NCBI GenBank assembly: GCA_013003145.1
Contig: JABDLH010000160.1
Span: 1 to 5,635, forward strand
DNA length: 5,635 nt
Source of the DNA: Flavobacteriaceae bacterium
GTDB lineage: Bacteria > Bacteroidota > Bacteroidia > Flavobacteriales > Flavobacteriaceae
Direction of reading: 5' to 3'
Positions 1-5,635 of the stretch are shown piece after piece. The notes beneath the pieces are model-generated. The model did no database searches. It saw nothing but the letters and a program-made list of their open reading frames with translations, and had not been told where the DNA came from. Within the stretch, counting starts at the first letter, position 1; the number at the start of each line of letters is the position of its first letter. A program made the position numbers and the translations under genes.

Positions 1-922
1 AAGAAATCACAATGTATTCTTCAGGTTTCTCTGATCCTTTGATAAAGGCTACGACATTTTCAGAACTGATCTGTTCGTTTTCGCTTTTCAGCTTAATGTC
101 TATTGGCTTATCCAAAAGGGTAGCCTCCGCTTTTTCATCGATCTCGGGATGAAGTGAAGCTGCCATATCTTTAGATATCACGATTAAGGCAGCACTATTG
201 TCATCCTGCTTTAAACCCATCCTTCCACTGTTATTACGACTCATATAATCAAATGAACGCTTGAACCTGGAATAATTCTTAGGGTCATAAAAAAGGATGG
301 CTTTAGCTCCCTTTTCCGTGAGTAATTCTGCTTTTTTAGCAAGCCCTTCAGACATCCTGCTCCATTCCGAAGGCTGCATGGATCCTGATACACGGTAGGT
401 CTTATCTTCTGCTACAGGTTCCCCCGCTTTGATCAAAACCACTTTGCCCGCTACATCAATAGCATCGAAATCTGTATAATTGGTATCCTCAACACCATAA
501 CCGGCATAGACCAACTGGTCTGAGCTTATTTCAACTGAAGAAAAGGTGATGAAATCCTTTCCCATAGTGTAGGTTGCATCTCCGGATGCGACCGAACCTT
601 CCGGTAGCTTAGTGATCTCCAATGGAACTTCCTGGAAATAGTTACCATTGGCCTGAGCCGCCGGTATCTGCATGTGCTGGTATTGTTCTTTAAGATAGTT
701 TACCGCTTTTTTCTGTCCTTCTTTCCCGGTCTCCCTGCCTTCAAATTCGTCTGAGGCGTAAGTAAACAGATGTTCCCGTAATTCTGATTCTGTGATGGTC
801 CCTGCATAGGTCTTAGCCGGATCCACCATCGGTTTATTTTCCTGGGACTCCGATACCGTGGTCTGGGACGAATTACAGGCCATGAATAAGGCGAGAGCCA
901 ATAGGGGTAATTTGTTTTGCAT
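1..922 (-). CDS. M28-family metallopeptidase, secreted lipoprotein (N-terminal part; 3' end beyond left edge)
   Basis: Partial gene read leftward from ATG at 922-920; 307 codons are visible and no stop is reached. Residues 1-16 are a short signal peptide (MQNK, then a Leu/Ala-rich core) ending in LFMAC, a relaxed lipobox with Cys16 as the likely lipidated residue, followed by a Ser/Thr/Gln/Glu-rich linker to about residue 35. Residues about 55-77 (YASDEFEGRETGKEGQ and following) match the pre-catalytic segment typical of M28 aminopeptidases. LVYAGYGV (137-144) and DVAGKVVLIKAGEP (156-169) are typical of a PA domain inserted in such enzymes. The visible end, SENVVAFIKGSEKPEEYIVIS, is the strand leading into the family's first zinc-ligand motif (H-x-D), so the window stops just before the catalytic residues and activity cannot be judged. 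M28 PA-domain enzymes are exported Zn aminopeptidases or carboxypeptidases; this one is probably anchored in an envelope membrane. The start is chosen because it begins the signal peptide and has an A-rich upstream context. It is divergent from the hydroxyproline operon. The family call is strong; substrate specificity is unknown. Confidence 0.88.
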   Translation of the reverse strand, partial: MQNKLPLLALALFMACNSSQTTVSESQENKPMVDPAKTYAGTITESELREHLFTYASDEFEGRETGKEGQKKAVNYLKEQYQHMQIPAAQANGNYFQEVPLEITKLPEGSVASGDATYTMGKDFITFSSVEISSDQLVYAGYGVEDTNYTDFDAIDVAGKVVLIKAGEPVAEDKTYRVSGSMQPSEWSRMSEGLAKKAELLTEKGAKAILFYDPKNYSRFKRSFDYMSRNNSGRMGLKQDDNSAALIVISKDMAASLHPEIDEKAEATLLDKPIDIKLKSENEQISSENVVAFIKGSEKPEEYIVIS

Positions 923-945
923 TATTCTATTTTTAGTGAATTCAT

Positions 946-953
946 CAAAAATA
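946..953 (-). promoter_or_regulatory. candidate -7 promoter element (TAnnTTTG type) for the M28 peptidase gene
   Basis: On the minus strand this reads TATTTTTG, an exact match to the Bacteroidota -7 consensus TAnnTTTG. It lies 23 bp upstream of the peptidase ATG, which would give a leader of only about 15-20 nt. A matching -33 TTG at the usual spacing (about 19 nt) is not present: the nearest TTGs are 13 and 25 nt away. The call therefore rests on one 8-bp box in an AT-rich stretch. Confidence 0.4.
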
Positions 954-1081
954 GTGAAAACTTCTGCAATTATCAGGGCAACTTTTCAAGTCTGGTAGTA
1001 AGGATCTCTGTCCTGAAAAAAAGATTTGTTATCGTCTATTAGCCAAGGTTTTGGTAAAGCGATAAAATATGTAGAGCTGCC

Positions 1082-1111
1082 TTGTGACCCATCTAAAAGA
1101 AATGTATTTTG
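1082..1111 (+). promoter_or_regulatory. weak candidate promoter for the hydroxyproline operon
   Basis: TTG at 1082-1084 is followed after 20 nt by TATTTTG at 1105-1111. This resembles the flavobacterial pattern TTG-N17-23-TAnnTTTG, but the -7 box is one base short of consensus. Transcription would start near 1117, leaving a leader of about 14 nt before the ATG at 1131. Because the match is imperfect and the motif is short, this is a suggestion only. Confidence 0.22.
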
Positions 1112-1130
1112 CAAGGTAAACCGACCAATT

Positions 1131-2054
1131 ATGAAATTCAGATGGGAAGGCGTTATGCCGGCAATGACCACAAAATTCACCGCTAAGGACGAGTTAGACC
1201 TCCCTGCATTTAAACACAATCTACAGGCGCAATTAGACGCGGGAGTACATGGGGTCATATTAGGGGGATCCCTGGGAGAAGCCAGTACCTTATCCCAGGA
1301 TGAATTACAGCAACTACTTCGCGAAGCTGTGATAGCGGTAGAGGGACGAGTTCCGGTGATCAGTACAATTGCTACTGGTGCTACCAAAGATGCAGTCTAT
1401 CATGCTAAAGCAGCTGAATCCTGCGGGGCAAGTGGTCTCATGATACTGCCTCCCATGCGATATAAAGCCACGGAAAAGGAGATTTTACACTTCTTTGAAA
1501 CTATCGCCCGGGAAACTGAATTACCTATAATGATTTACAATAACCCGGTAGATTACCAGGTAGGGGTGAGTATTGCTATGTTTAAAACCTTGTTAGCACA
1601 TGAAAATATACAGGCGGTAAAGGAGTCTACCCGCGACATTTCTAATATCAGCAGGATTAAGAACGAATTTGGAGACCGACTTAAAGTTTTATGTGGTGTG
1701 GATACCCTGGCTATGGAAAGCCTGTTGATGGGTGCAGATGGCTGGGTAGCCGGATTAGTCTGTGCATTTCCAAAAGAGACGGTTGCCATATATGAATTGA
1801 TCAGGACCGGCAGAACGGAGGAAGCCCTTAAACTCTATCGATGGTTCCTTCCTTTACTTGAACTGGATATCAATCCACAATTGGTACAGAATATAAAATT
1901 AGCAGAAGTAGCTACCGGACTAGGAACGGAATATGTACGACCGCCAAGGCTGCCGTTGAGCGGTCAAGAGCGTAAAACAGTAAAATCCATAATAGATAAG
2001 GCACTCTCGGAGCGACCGCAGATACCGGATTTCAAAAAACATTTTCAGCAATGA
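1131..2054 (+). CDS. lhpC: DapA/NAL-family lyase, probable 1-pyrroline-4-hydroxy-2-carboxylate deaminase
   Basis: A 307-residue class I aldolase-type (TIM barrel) protein of the dihydrodipicolinate synthase/N-acetylneuraminate lyase family, full length for that family. Visible landmarks are the substrate-carboxylate loop GGSLGE (45-50), the catalytic Tyr136 in IMIYNNP, and the Schiff-base Lys164 in QAVKEST. The barrel continues through CGVD (188-191) and GADGWVAG (201-208). The inferred reaction is deamination and dehydration of 1-pyrroline-4-hydroxy-2-carboxylate to 2-oxoglutarate semialdehyde in the cytoplasm. Sequence alone would fit other family activities (dihydrodipicolinate synthase, 2-keto-3-deoxy sugar acid dehydratase or aldolase). 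The specific call comes from the neighbours: a semialdehyde dehydrogenase overlapping by 4 bp (ATGA) and a 4-hydroxyproline epimerase. ATG 1131 is preferred over an upstream in-frame TTG at 1026 because MKFRWEGVMPAMTTKF is the usual family start and the extra 35 residues look non-coding. No Shine-Dalgarno sequence is seen, as is usual in Bacteroidota. It is the first gene of the operon. Confidence 0.85.
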   Translation: MKFRWEGVMPAMTTKFTAKDELDLPAFKHNLQAQLDAGVHGVILGGSLGEASTLSQDELQQLLREAVIAVEGRVPVISTIATGATKDAVYHAKAAESCGASGLMILPPMRYKATEKEILHFFETIARETELPIMIYNNPVDYQVGVSIAMFKTLLAHENIQAVKESTRDISNISRIKNEFGDRLKVLCGVDTLAMESLLMGADGWVAGLVCAFPKETVAIYELIRTGRTEEALKLYRWFLPLLELDINPQLVQNIKLAEVATGLGTEYVRPPRLPLSGQERKTVKSIIDKALSERPQIPDFKKHFQQ

Positions 2055-3634
2055 TCACAGGACAGAATTTTATAGGTAAAACCCGGTCTGCACAAGGAAG
2101 TATTCATTTTTCTACATATAACCCGCTAAAAAATGAGCGCAACCAAGAACAATATTTTGAAGCAACCGAAGAAGAGATTGATCAGGCCGTTACCCTTGCT
2201 ACTTCGGCCTTTCCTGCATTCAGGGAATCAGCCGGAGCAGAACGGGCTAAGTTCTTAAGAGCTATTGCTGAAGAGATCAGTCGGCTTGGAGATCAGCTCA
2301 TCCTTACTTACTGCAGGGAATCCGGTTTGCCGGAAGGCAGGGCGATAGGAGAGAGGGGCAGGACCCTGAACCAACTGCAGTCCTTTGCTCATTTTATCGA
2401 AAATGAAGATTGGAGACATCCCGTGATTGAAACTGCAGATGCAGAACGGCAACCCCAACCACGACCCGATCTCAGGAATGTACTATTTGCCATAGGGCCG
2501 GTTGCGGTGTTCGGAGCAGGTAATTTCCCTTTTGCTTTTTCAACGGCCGGTGGAGATACGGTGAGTGCACTGGCAGCCGGATCTCCGGTGGTTTATAAAT
2601 GTCACCCCATGCATGCCGGTACCAGTGAATTGGTCGCTTCGGCCATTATTAAGGCAGCGGAGAACACGGGAATGCCGGATGGCGTGTTTTCACACTTGCA
2701 TAGCCAGGGAACTACTGTAGGACAACAGCTAGTAGTACACTCGGGCATTAAAGCCGTAGGTTTTACAGGTAGTATGGCGGGGGGAAGAGCATTGTACGAC
2801 CTGGCAGGGCAGCGCGAAGAACCTATCCCGGTTTTCTCAGAAATGGGTAGCGTAAACCCGGTGTTCCTATTGCCGGATGCTCTCAAAACAAATGCTGACA
2901 GCTGGGCAGTGAAATTCGCTTCTTCGATTACATTAGGGGCCGGTCAATTCTGTACCAACCCGGGCTTACTCATTGGGATTGCGGGTGAAGGCCTGGATCA
3001 ATTTGCGAGTACGCTTAGTACGTCTCTGGAAAATTCAGAACAGGGGACAATGCTCCATCCGGATATACACCAGAATTACTTAAGATGCGCTTCGACCCAG
3101 AAAAAACAACCCAATACCCGCATAGTATCAGATCCCGGGGAGAGCGATAAAAATTACAAAGCTGCCCCGGTACTCTTAACGGTTTCAGGACACGATTTTA
3201 TGCAGAACCCTGGCTTACAACACGAGGTGTTTGGACCCTTCAGCCTGCTGGTGTCATGTTCGGATTTAGAGGAGATGCTGGATGTGGTTGAGACATTAAA
3301 AGGACAACTAACGGGGACTGTTGTCGGAGAAATGGCTGAATTGTCGCAGAACGGAGAACTTGTAAAGAAACTACAATCCAAAGTAGGAAGATTATTGTTT
3401 AACGGGGTTCCTACCGGGGTAGAGGTTTCAGAAGCCATGCAACATGGAGGTCCCTATCCTGCAACCACGGACAGCAGGTTTACATCAGTAGGCATGCGAG
3501 CCATTTACCGATGGGTAAGACCGGTTTGTTTCCAGGATTGTCCCCAGTCGCTATTACCGGCAATATTAAAAGACACTAATCCCCTGAGTATTAACAGGAA
3601 AGTAAACGGTAAATATACCGATCACCCCTTATAA
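2051..3634 (+). CDS. aldehyde dehydrogenase, alpha-ketoglutaric semialdehyde dehydrogenase type
   Basis: A 527-residue soluble aldehyde dehydrogenase. Length and motifs fit the KGSADH/2,5-dioxovalerate dehydrogenase branch, which is NAD(P)+-dependent. Catalytic landmarks are all present: Asn158 in FGAGNFPFAF (oxyanion), Lys183 in VYKCHP (cofactor binding), FTGS (239-241 region) in the Rossmann fold, Glu264 in FSEMGSVNP (general base), nucleophile Cys301 in GAGQFCTNPG, and Glu392 and Phe394 in HEVFGPF. The C-terminal VPTGVEVSEAMQHGGPYPATTD (about 453-474) is characteristic of this branch. The inferred role is oxidation of 2-oxoglutarate semialdehyde from the upstream lyase to 2-oxoglutarate, which enters the TCA cycle. 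The ATG overlaps the upstream stop by 4 bp, suggesting translational coupling. The same enzyme type also serves pentose and glucarate routes, so the hydroxyproline assignment depends on the adjacent epimerase. Pseudomonas hydroxyproline clusters carry an equivalent gene, often called lhpG; I do not transfer the symbol. Confidence 0.9.
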   Translation: MITGQNFIGKTRSAQGSIHFSTYNPLKNERNQEQYFEATEEEIDQAVTLATSAFPAFRESAGAERAKFLRAIAEEISRLGDQLILTYCRESGLPEGRAIGERGRTLNQLQSFAHFIENEDWRHPVIETADAERQPQPRPDLRNVLFAIGPVAVFGAGNFPFAFSTAGGDTVSALAAGSPVVYKCHPMHAGTSELVASAIIKAAENTGMPDGVFSHLHSQGTTVGQQLVVHSGIKAVGFTGSMAGGRALYDLAGQREEPIPVFSEMGSVNPVFLLPDALKTNADSWAVKFASSITLGAGQFCTNPGLLIGIAGEGLDQFASTLSTSLENSEQGTMLHPDIHQNYLRCASTQKKQPNTRIVSDPGESDKNYKAAPVLLTVSGHDFMQNPGLQHEVFGPFSLLVSCSDLEEMLDVVETLKGQLTGTVVGEMAELSQNGELVKKLQSKVGRLLFNGVPTGVEVSEAMQHGGPYPATTDSRFTSVGMRAIYRWVRPVCFQDCPQSLLPAILKDTNPLSINRKVNGKYTDHPL

Positions 3635-3641
3635 CAGACGT

Positions 3642-4649
3642 ATGGCAGTACATGTCTTTGAATGTATTGATGGTCACACCTGTGGAAACCCTGTACGGGT
3701 AATTTCCAAGGGAGCACCTTTACTGTTGGGAGCCAGTATGGCGGAAAAGCGGCTGCATTTTCTTACCCATTTTGATTGGATCCGGAAGGGACTTATGTTT
3801 GAGCCCAGGGGGCATGATATGATGAGTGGGAGTATGATCTATTCCCCCACGAACCCTGAAAACGATGCCGGGATTCTCTTTATAGAGACCAGTGGCTGCC
3901 TGCCAATGTGCGGTCATGGCACCATTGGCACCGTAACTATTGCGATAGAGCATCAATTGATAATCCCTAAAAGTCCGGGTACTGTTCGCCTGGAAACTCC
4001 GGCCGGGCTCGTCACTGCGGCTTACGGACTTACTGGAAATAAGGTAGACTGGGTAAGAATTACAAACATTGCCTCCTTTTTAATGGAGGAGGGTTTAAAG
4101 GTCGATTCCAGGCGATTGGGGCCTTTGGTATTTGATGTCGCATATGGCGGGAATTTCTATGCGATCATAGATCCACAGAAGAATTACGGGGGCTTACAAT
4201 ATTTGTCGCCTTCAGAAATCGTCCATTTCAGTGGGGAGATTCGCCAAAAGATTAACCAAACTTACCCGGACCGTTTTATTCACCCCCTGGATAGCAGGAT
4301 CAGGAATGTTACCCACTTAATGTGGACCGGGGACACGATCAGCCCGGAGGCTACAGCACGGAATGCTGTTTTTTATGGTGAAAAGGCCATAGACCGTTCT
4401 CCTTGTGGAACCGGTACAAGCGCACGAATGGCGCAATGGTATAGCCAGGGAAAATTGCAGGCGGGTGAACCCTTTATCCATGAAAGTATTATAGGATCAC
4501 GTTTTACGGGTCGTATTGAGCAAATAACAAAGGTAGGGGACAAGCCCGCGATCATACCTAGCATTGAAGGCTGGGCCAGGATCTACGGACAGAACACCAT
4601 CACTATAGACGATAATGATCCATATGCATATGGCTTCCAGGTGCTTTAA
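3642..4649 (+). CDS. lhpA: 4-hydroxyproline 2-epimerase (proline racemase family)
   Basis: A 335-residue cytoplasmic protein of the proline racemase family, full length. It has both catalytic cysteines: Cys90 in PMCGHGTIG and Cys255 in DRSPCGTGTSARMA, with His92 and Asp251 beside them. Two-base acid/base chemistry with two Cys marks racemases and epimerases. The related trans-3-hydroxyproline dehydratases replace the second Cys with Thr, so that alternative is disfavoured. The N-terminal motif reads DGHTCGNPVRV (10-20), with Asn where many proline racemases have Glu (GEP). The predicted reaction is interconversion of trans-4-hydroxy-L-proline and cis-4-hydroxy-D-proline, the first catabolic step. 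Proline racemase activity cannot be excluded by sequence alone, but the two upstream genes encode later hydroxyproline steps, which makes epimerase far more likely. It starts 7 bp after the dehydrogenase stop with no Shine-Dalgarno sequence; MAVHVFECIDGHT is a normal family N-terminus. It is the last gene of the operon and faces the rhodanese gene 41 bp away. Confidence 0.92.
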   Translation: MAVHVFECIDGHTCGNPVRVISKGAPLLLGASMAEKRLHFLTHFDWIRKGLMFEPRGHDMMSGSMIYSPTNPENDAGILFIETSGCLPMCGHGTIGTVTIAIEHQLIIPKSPGTVRLETPAGLVTAAYGLTGNKVDWVRITNIASFLMEEGLKVDSRRLGPLVFDVAYGGNFYAIIDPQKNYGGLQYLSPSEIVHFSGEIRQKINQTYPDRFIHPLDSRIRNVTHLMWTGDTISPEATARNAVFYGEKAIDRSPCGTGTSARMAQWYSQGKLQAGEPFIHESIIGSRFTGRIEQITKVGDKPAIIPSIEGWARIYGQNTITIDDNDPYAYGFQVL

Positions 4650-4663
4650 TACCCAGAAGCCAT
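4630..4663 (+). terminator. hairpin over the end of the epimerase gene, possible weak terminator
   Basis: ATGGCTTC (4630-4637) is perfectly complementary to GAAGCCAT (4656-4663). Inside, a 2x2 mismatch is followed by GGT (4640-4642) pairing with ACC (4651-4653), closing a small loop that includes the TAA stop (4647-4649). It sits exactly where two convergent genes meet, which fits a shared terminator. No solid T-tract follows on either strand (downstream only TTT-CC-TTT near 4672-4679), so it is not a standard intrinsic terminator and could be a chance repeat. Confidence 0.35.
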
Positions 4664-4690
4664 TACATAAGTTTCCTTTATATAAGTATA

Positions 4691-5635
4691 TTATTTGAAT
4701 TCATTTACTGCCTCACCAAGGTCATATACGGCCTGGTCCAGTTCTTTAGCCAGGATACTACTACCCGCTGCACTTCGGTATCCTCCTGCACAATGCACAA
4801 CTATAGGTTTATCCCGTGGGATCTCATCTGCAGTGTCCCTTAAGGAGTTGAGCGGGTGACTCAGCGCATTCTCAAAGAACTTTCCTTCTTCGACCTCACT
4901 GGCATTCCTGATATCGACAATGGTATATTTGTCAGGATTTTTCTTAAAATCCGTCAAGTCAAGAGTATCTGTTGTTACCATGGATTCATAAGGTAAAGTC
5001 ACTATAGAACTCAACTGCTGTTCATAGCCGATTTTACATACCCGGTCCAGCACGGGCACCATATCTGCCGGTGATTCTACGACGATGTGAAATTCTTCCC
5101 GCGGCTTAACGATTGCTCCCAGCCAGGTCTCGAACTTAGAATTTTCAGAAACAGCCTGGATATTAATACTGCCCGGGAGGTGGTGAGCTTTGAATTTACT
5201 TTCATCCCGTACGTCAATTATTATTCCCTTACTTACGGACTCATTTATTTTAAATGGAACAGAAGCCATGGCATCTCTTAAAGAAGGAGCACCGGCTTTG
5301 TTTAGGTCCACATCATACCCAAAATAGGATGGGATGAAGGGTTGACTGTCTAAAAGGGTACTGACAAAATCTTCTTTAGACTGGTCCTGGAAAGCCCAGT
5401 TCCCCATTCTCTCGTTACCCAGGGTACTGCTGCTGTCATCGCTCATATTCTTTCCGCAAAGCGATCCTGCCCCATGTGCCGGGTATACTACAGCATCGTC
5501 CGGAAGGTCCTTGAATTTTTCCTGTATAGTGTGGTACATGGCTTCGGCCAGTTCTTGTCGTTTGGCTTTCATATTTCCGGCTTTTTCCCTTAGATCAGGT
5601 CGTCCGACATCTCCTATAAAGAGAGTGTCCCCGGT
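4691..5635 (-). CDS. MBL-fold/double-rhodanese protein, CstB-like persulfide dioxygenase-sulfurtransferase (C-terminal part; 5' end beyond right edge)
   Basis: Read leftward, the last 314 residues of a larger protein; the frame is open to the right edge, so the ATG at 5572 is internal. The visible start TGDTLFIGDVGRPDL (5635-5591) is the metallo-beta-lactamase segment holding the Asp metal ligand seen in ETHE1-type persulfide dioxygenases, and YPAHGAGSLCGKN follows near 5485-5447. The HxHxDH motif would lie outside. Two rhodanese modules follow. The first (about 5225-5000, IIIDVRDESKF, then AHHLPGSINI) has ESPADM where the active loop should be, so it lacks the catalytic Cys. The second (about 4923-4700, YTIVDIRNASE) has an intact loop HCAGGYRS, with Cys at 4792-4790. 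This order of MBL, inactive rhodanese and active rhodanese matches CstB-like enzymes, which oxidise glutathione or other low-molecular-weight persulfides and transfer sulfane sulfur. The role in sulfide/persulfide detoxification is inferred from the family. No functional link to the convergent hydroxyproline operon is apparent. Confidence 0.87.
   Translation of the reverse strand, partial: TGDTLFIGDVGRPDLREKAGNMKAKRQELAEAMYHTIQEKFKDLPDDAVVYPAHGAGSLCGKNMSDDSSSTLGNERMGNWAFQDQSKEDFVSTLLDSQPFIPSYFGYDVDLNKAGAPSLRDAMASVPFKINESVSKGIIIDVRDESKFKAHHLPGSINIQAVSENSKFETWLGAIVKPREEFHIVVESPADMVPVLDRVCKIGYEQQLSSIVTLPYESMVTTDTLDLTDFKKNPDKYTIVDIRNASEVEEGKFFENALSHPLNSLRDTADEIPRDKPIVVHCAGGYRSAAGSSILAKELDQAVYDLGEAVNEFK

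Larger units (their letters stand above)
923..1130. other. divergent intergenic region between peptidase and hydroxyproline operon
   Basis: This 208-bp stretch separates two divergently transcribed genes and should hold both promoters. The left part carries the candidate peptidase promoter flanked by two direct copies of TAGTGAA (934-940 and 952-958, 18 bp start to start). The right part has a weak flavobacterial-type promoter ahead of the operon. An open frame without stops runs from a TTG at 1026 into the DapA-family gene, but its translation does not resemble the start of that family, so I treat it as untranslated. No tRNA, riboswitch fold or convincing terminator was recognised. Confidence 0.6.

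Noticed and set aside
1026..1130. In-frame extension of the DapA-family gene from a TTG start
   Set aside because: The extra 35 residues do not look like the family N-terminus, TTG is an unlikely start here, and ATG 1131 gives the usual length and start.
986..1387. 133-residue minus-strand open frame over the start of the lyase gene
   Set aside because: It lies opposite the conserved coding sequence and its Cys/Ser/Thr/Pro-rich product shows no recognisable motif; it is a shadow of the lyase gene.
1131..3634. Sugar-acid (glucarate or pentose) pathway for the lyase-dehydrogenase pair
   Set aside because: The same enzyme pair occurs there, but no sugar-acid dehydratase or dehydrogenase is present and the operon ends with a hydroxyproline epimerase.
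4620..4633. Perfect 14-bp palindrome CCATATGCATATGG
   Set aside because: It lies in the epimerase reading frame (DPYAYGF) and is explained by codon choice for Pro-Tyr-Ala-Tyr-Gly; nothing else supports a binding site.
3642..4649. trans-3-hydroxy-L-proline dehydratase as an alternative for the racemase-family gene
   Set aside because: That subgroup has Thr at the second catalytic position; this protein has Cys255, and the neighbouring genes fit the 4-hydroxyproline route.
5087..5281. 64-residue plus-strand open frame inside the rhodanese gene
   Set aside because: It is antisense to the conserved rhodanese frame and has no recognisable motif.
5510..5572. ATG at 5572 as the true start of the rhodanese protein
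   Set aside because: The frame stays open upstream and encodes the MBL motif TGDTLFIGDVGRPDL, so the gene begins beyond the right edge.

Overview
The window looks like a chromosomal piece of a Bacteroidota bacterium, most likely a marine-type Flavobacteriaceae member. The evidence is protein style (a lipoprotein M28 peptidase, a Bacteroidota-type hydroxyproline gene set), A-rich start-codon contexts with no Shine-Dalgarno sequence, a TAnnTTTG-type promoter box and moderate GC content. The taxonomic call is inference; there is no rRNA or other marker gene here.

Layout: (1) 1-922, minus strand: the N-terminal 307 residues of a secreted M28-family peptidase lipoprotein, cut by the left edge just before the expected first zinc-ligand motif. 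(2) 923-1130: a divergent intergenic region with a good candidate promoter for the peptidase and a weak one for the rightward operon. (3) 1131-4649, plus strand: a tight three-gene operon (4-bp overlap, then a 7-bp gap) encoding a DapA/NAL-family lyase, an alpha-ketoglutaric semialdehyde dehydrogenase-type aldehyde dehydrogenase and a two-cysteine 4-hydroxyproline 2-epimerase. (4) 4650-4690: a short convergent gap next to a hairpin that overlaps the end of the epimerase gene. (5) 4691-5635, minus strand: the C-terminal 314 residues of a metallo-beta-lactamase/double-rhodanese protein resembling persulfide dioxygenase-sulfurtransferase fusions (CstB-like), cut by the right edge.

Together the operon encodes three of the four steps from trans-4-hydroxy-L-proline to 2-oxoglutarate: epimerisation to cis-4-hydroxy-D-proline, [oxidation to 1-pyrroline-4-hydroxy-2-carboxylate, enzyme not in the window], deamination/dehydration to 2-oxoglutarate semialdehyde, and oxidation to 2-oxoglutarate. 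The missing step is the FAD-dependent D-hydroxyproline dehydrogenase, which must be encoded elsewhere if the pathway works. The secreted peptidase next door could help supply amino acids from protein, but that link is speculative. I see no mobile element, CRISPR array, RNA gene or clearly undescribed system; this is mostly ordinary catabolic and housekeeping content.
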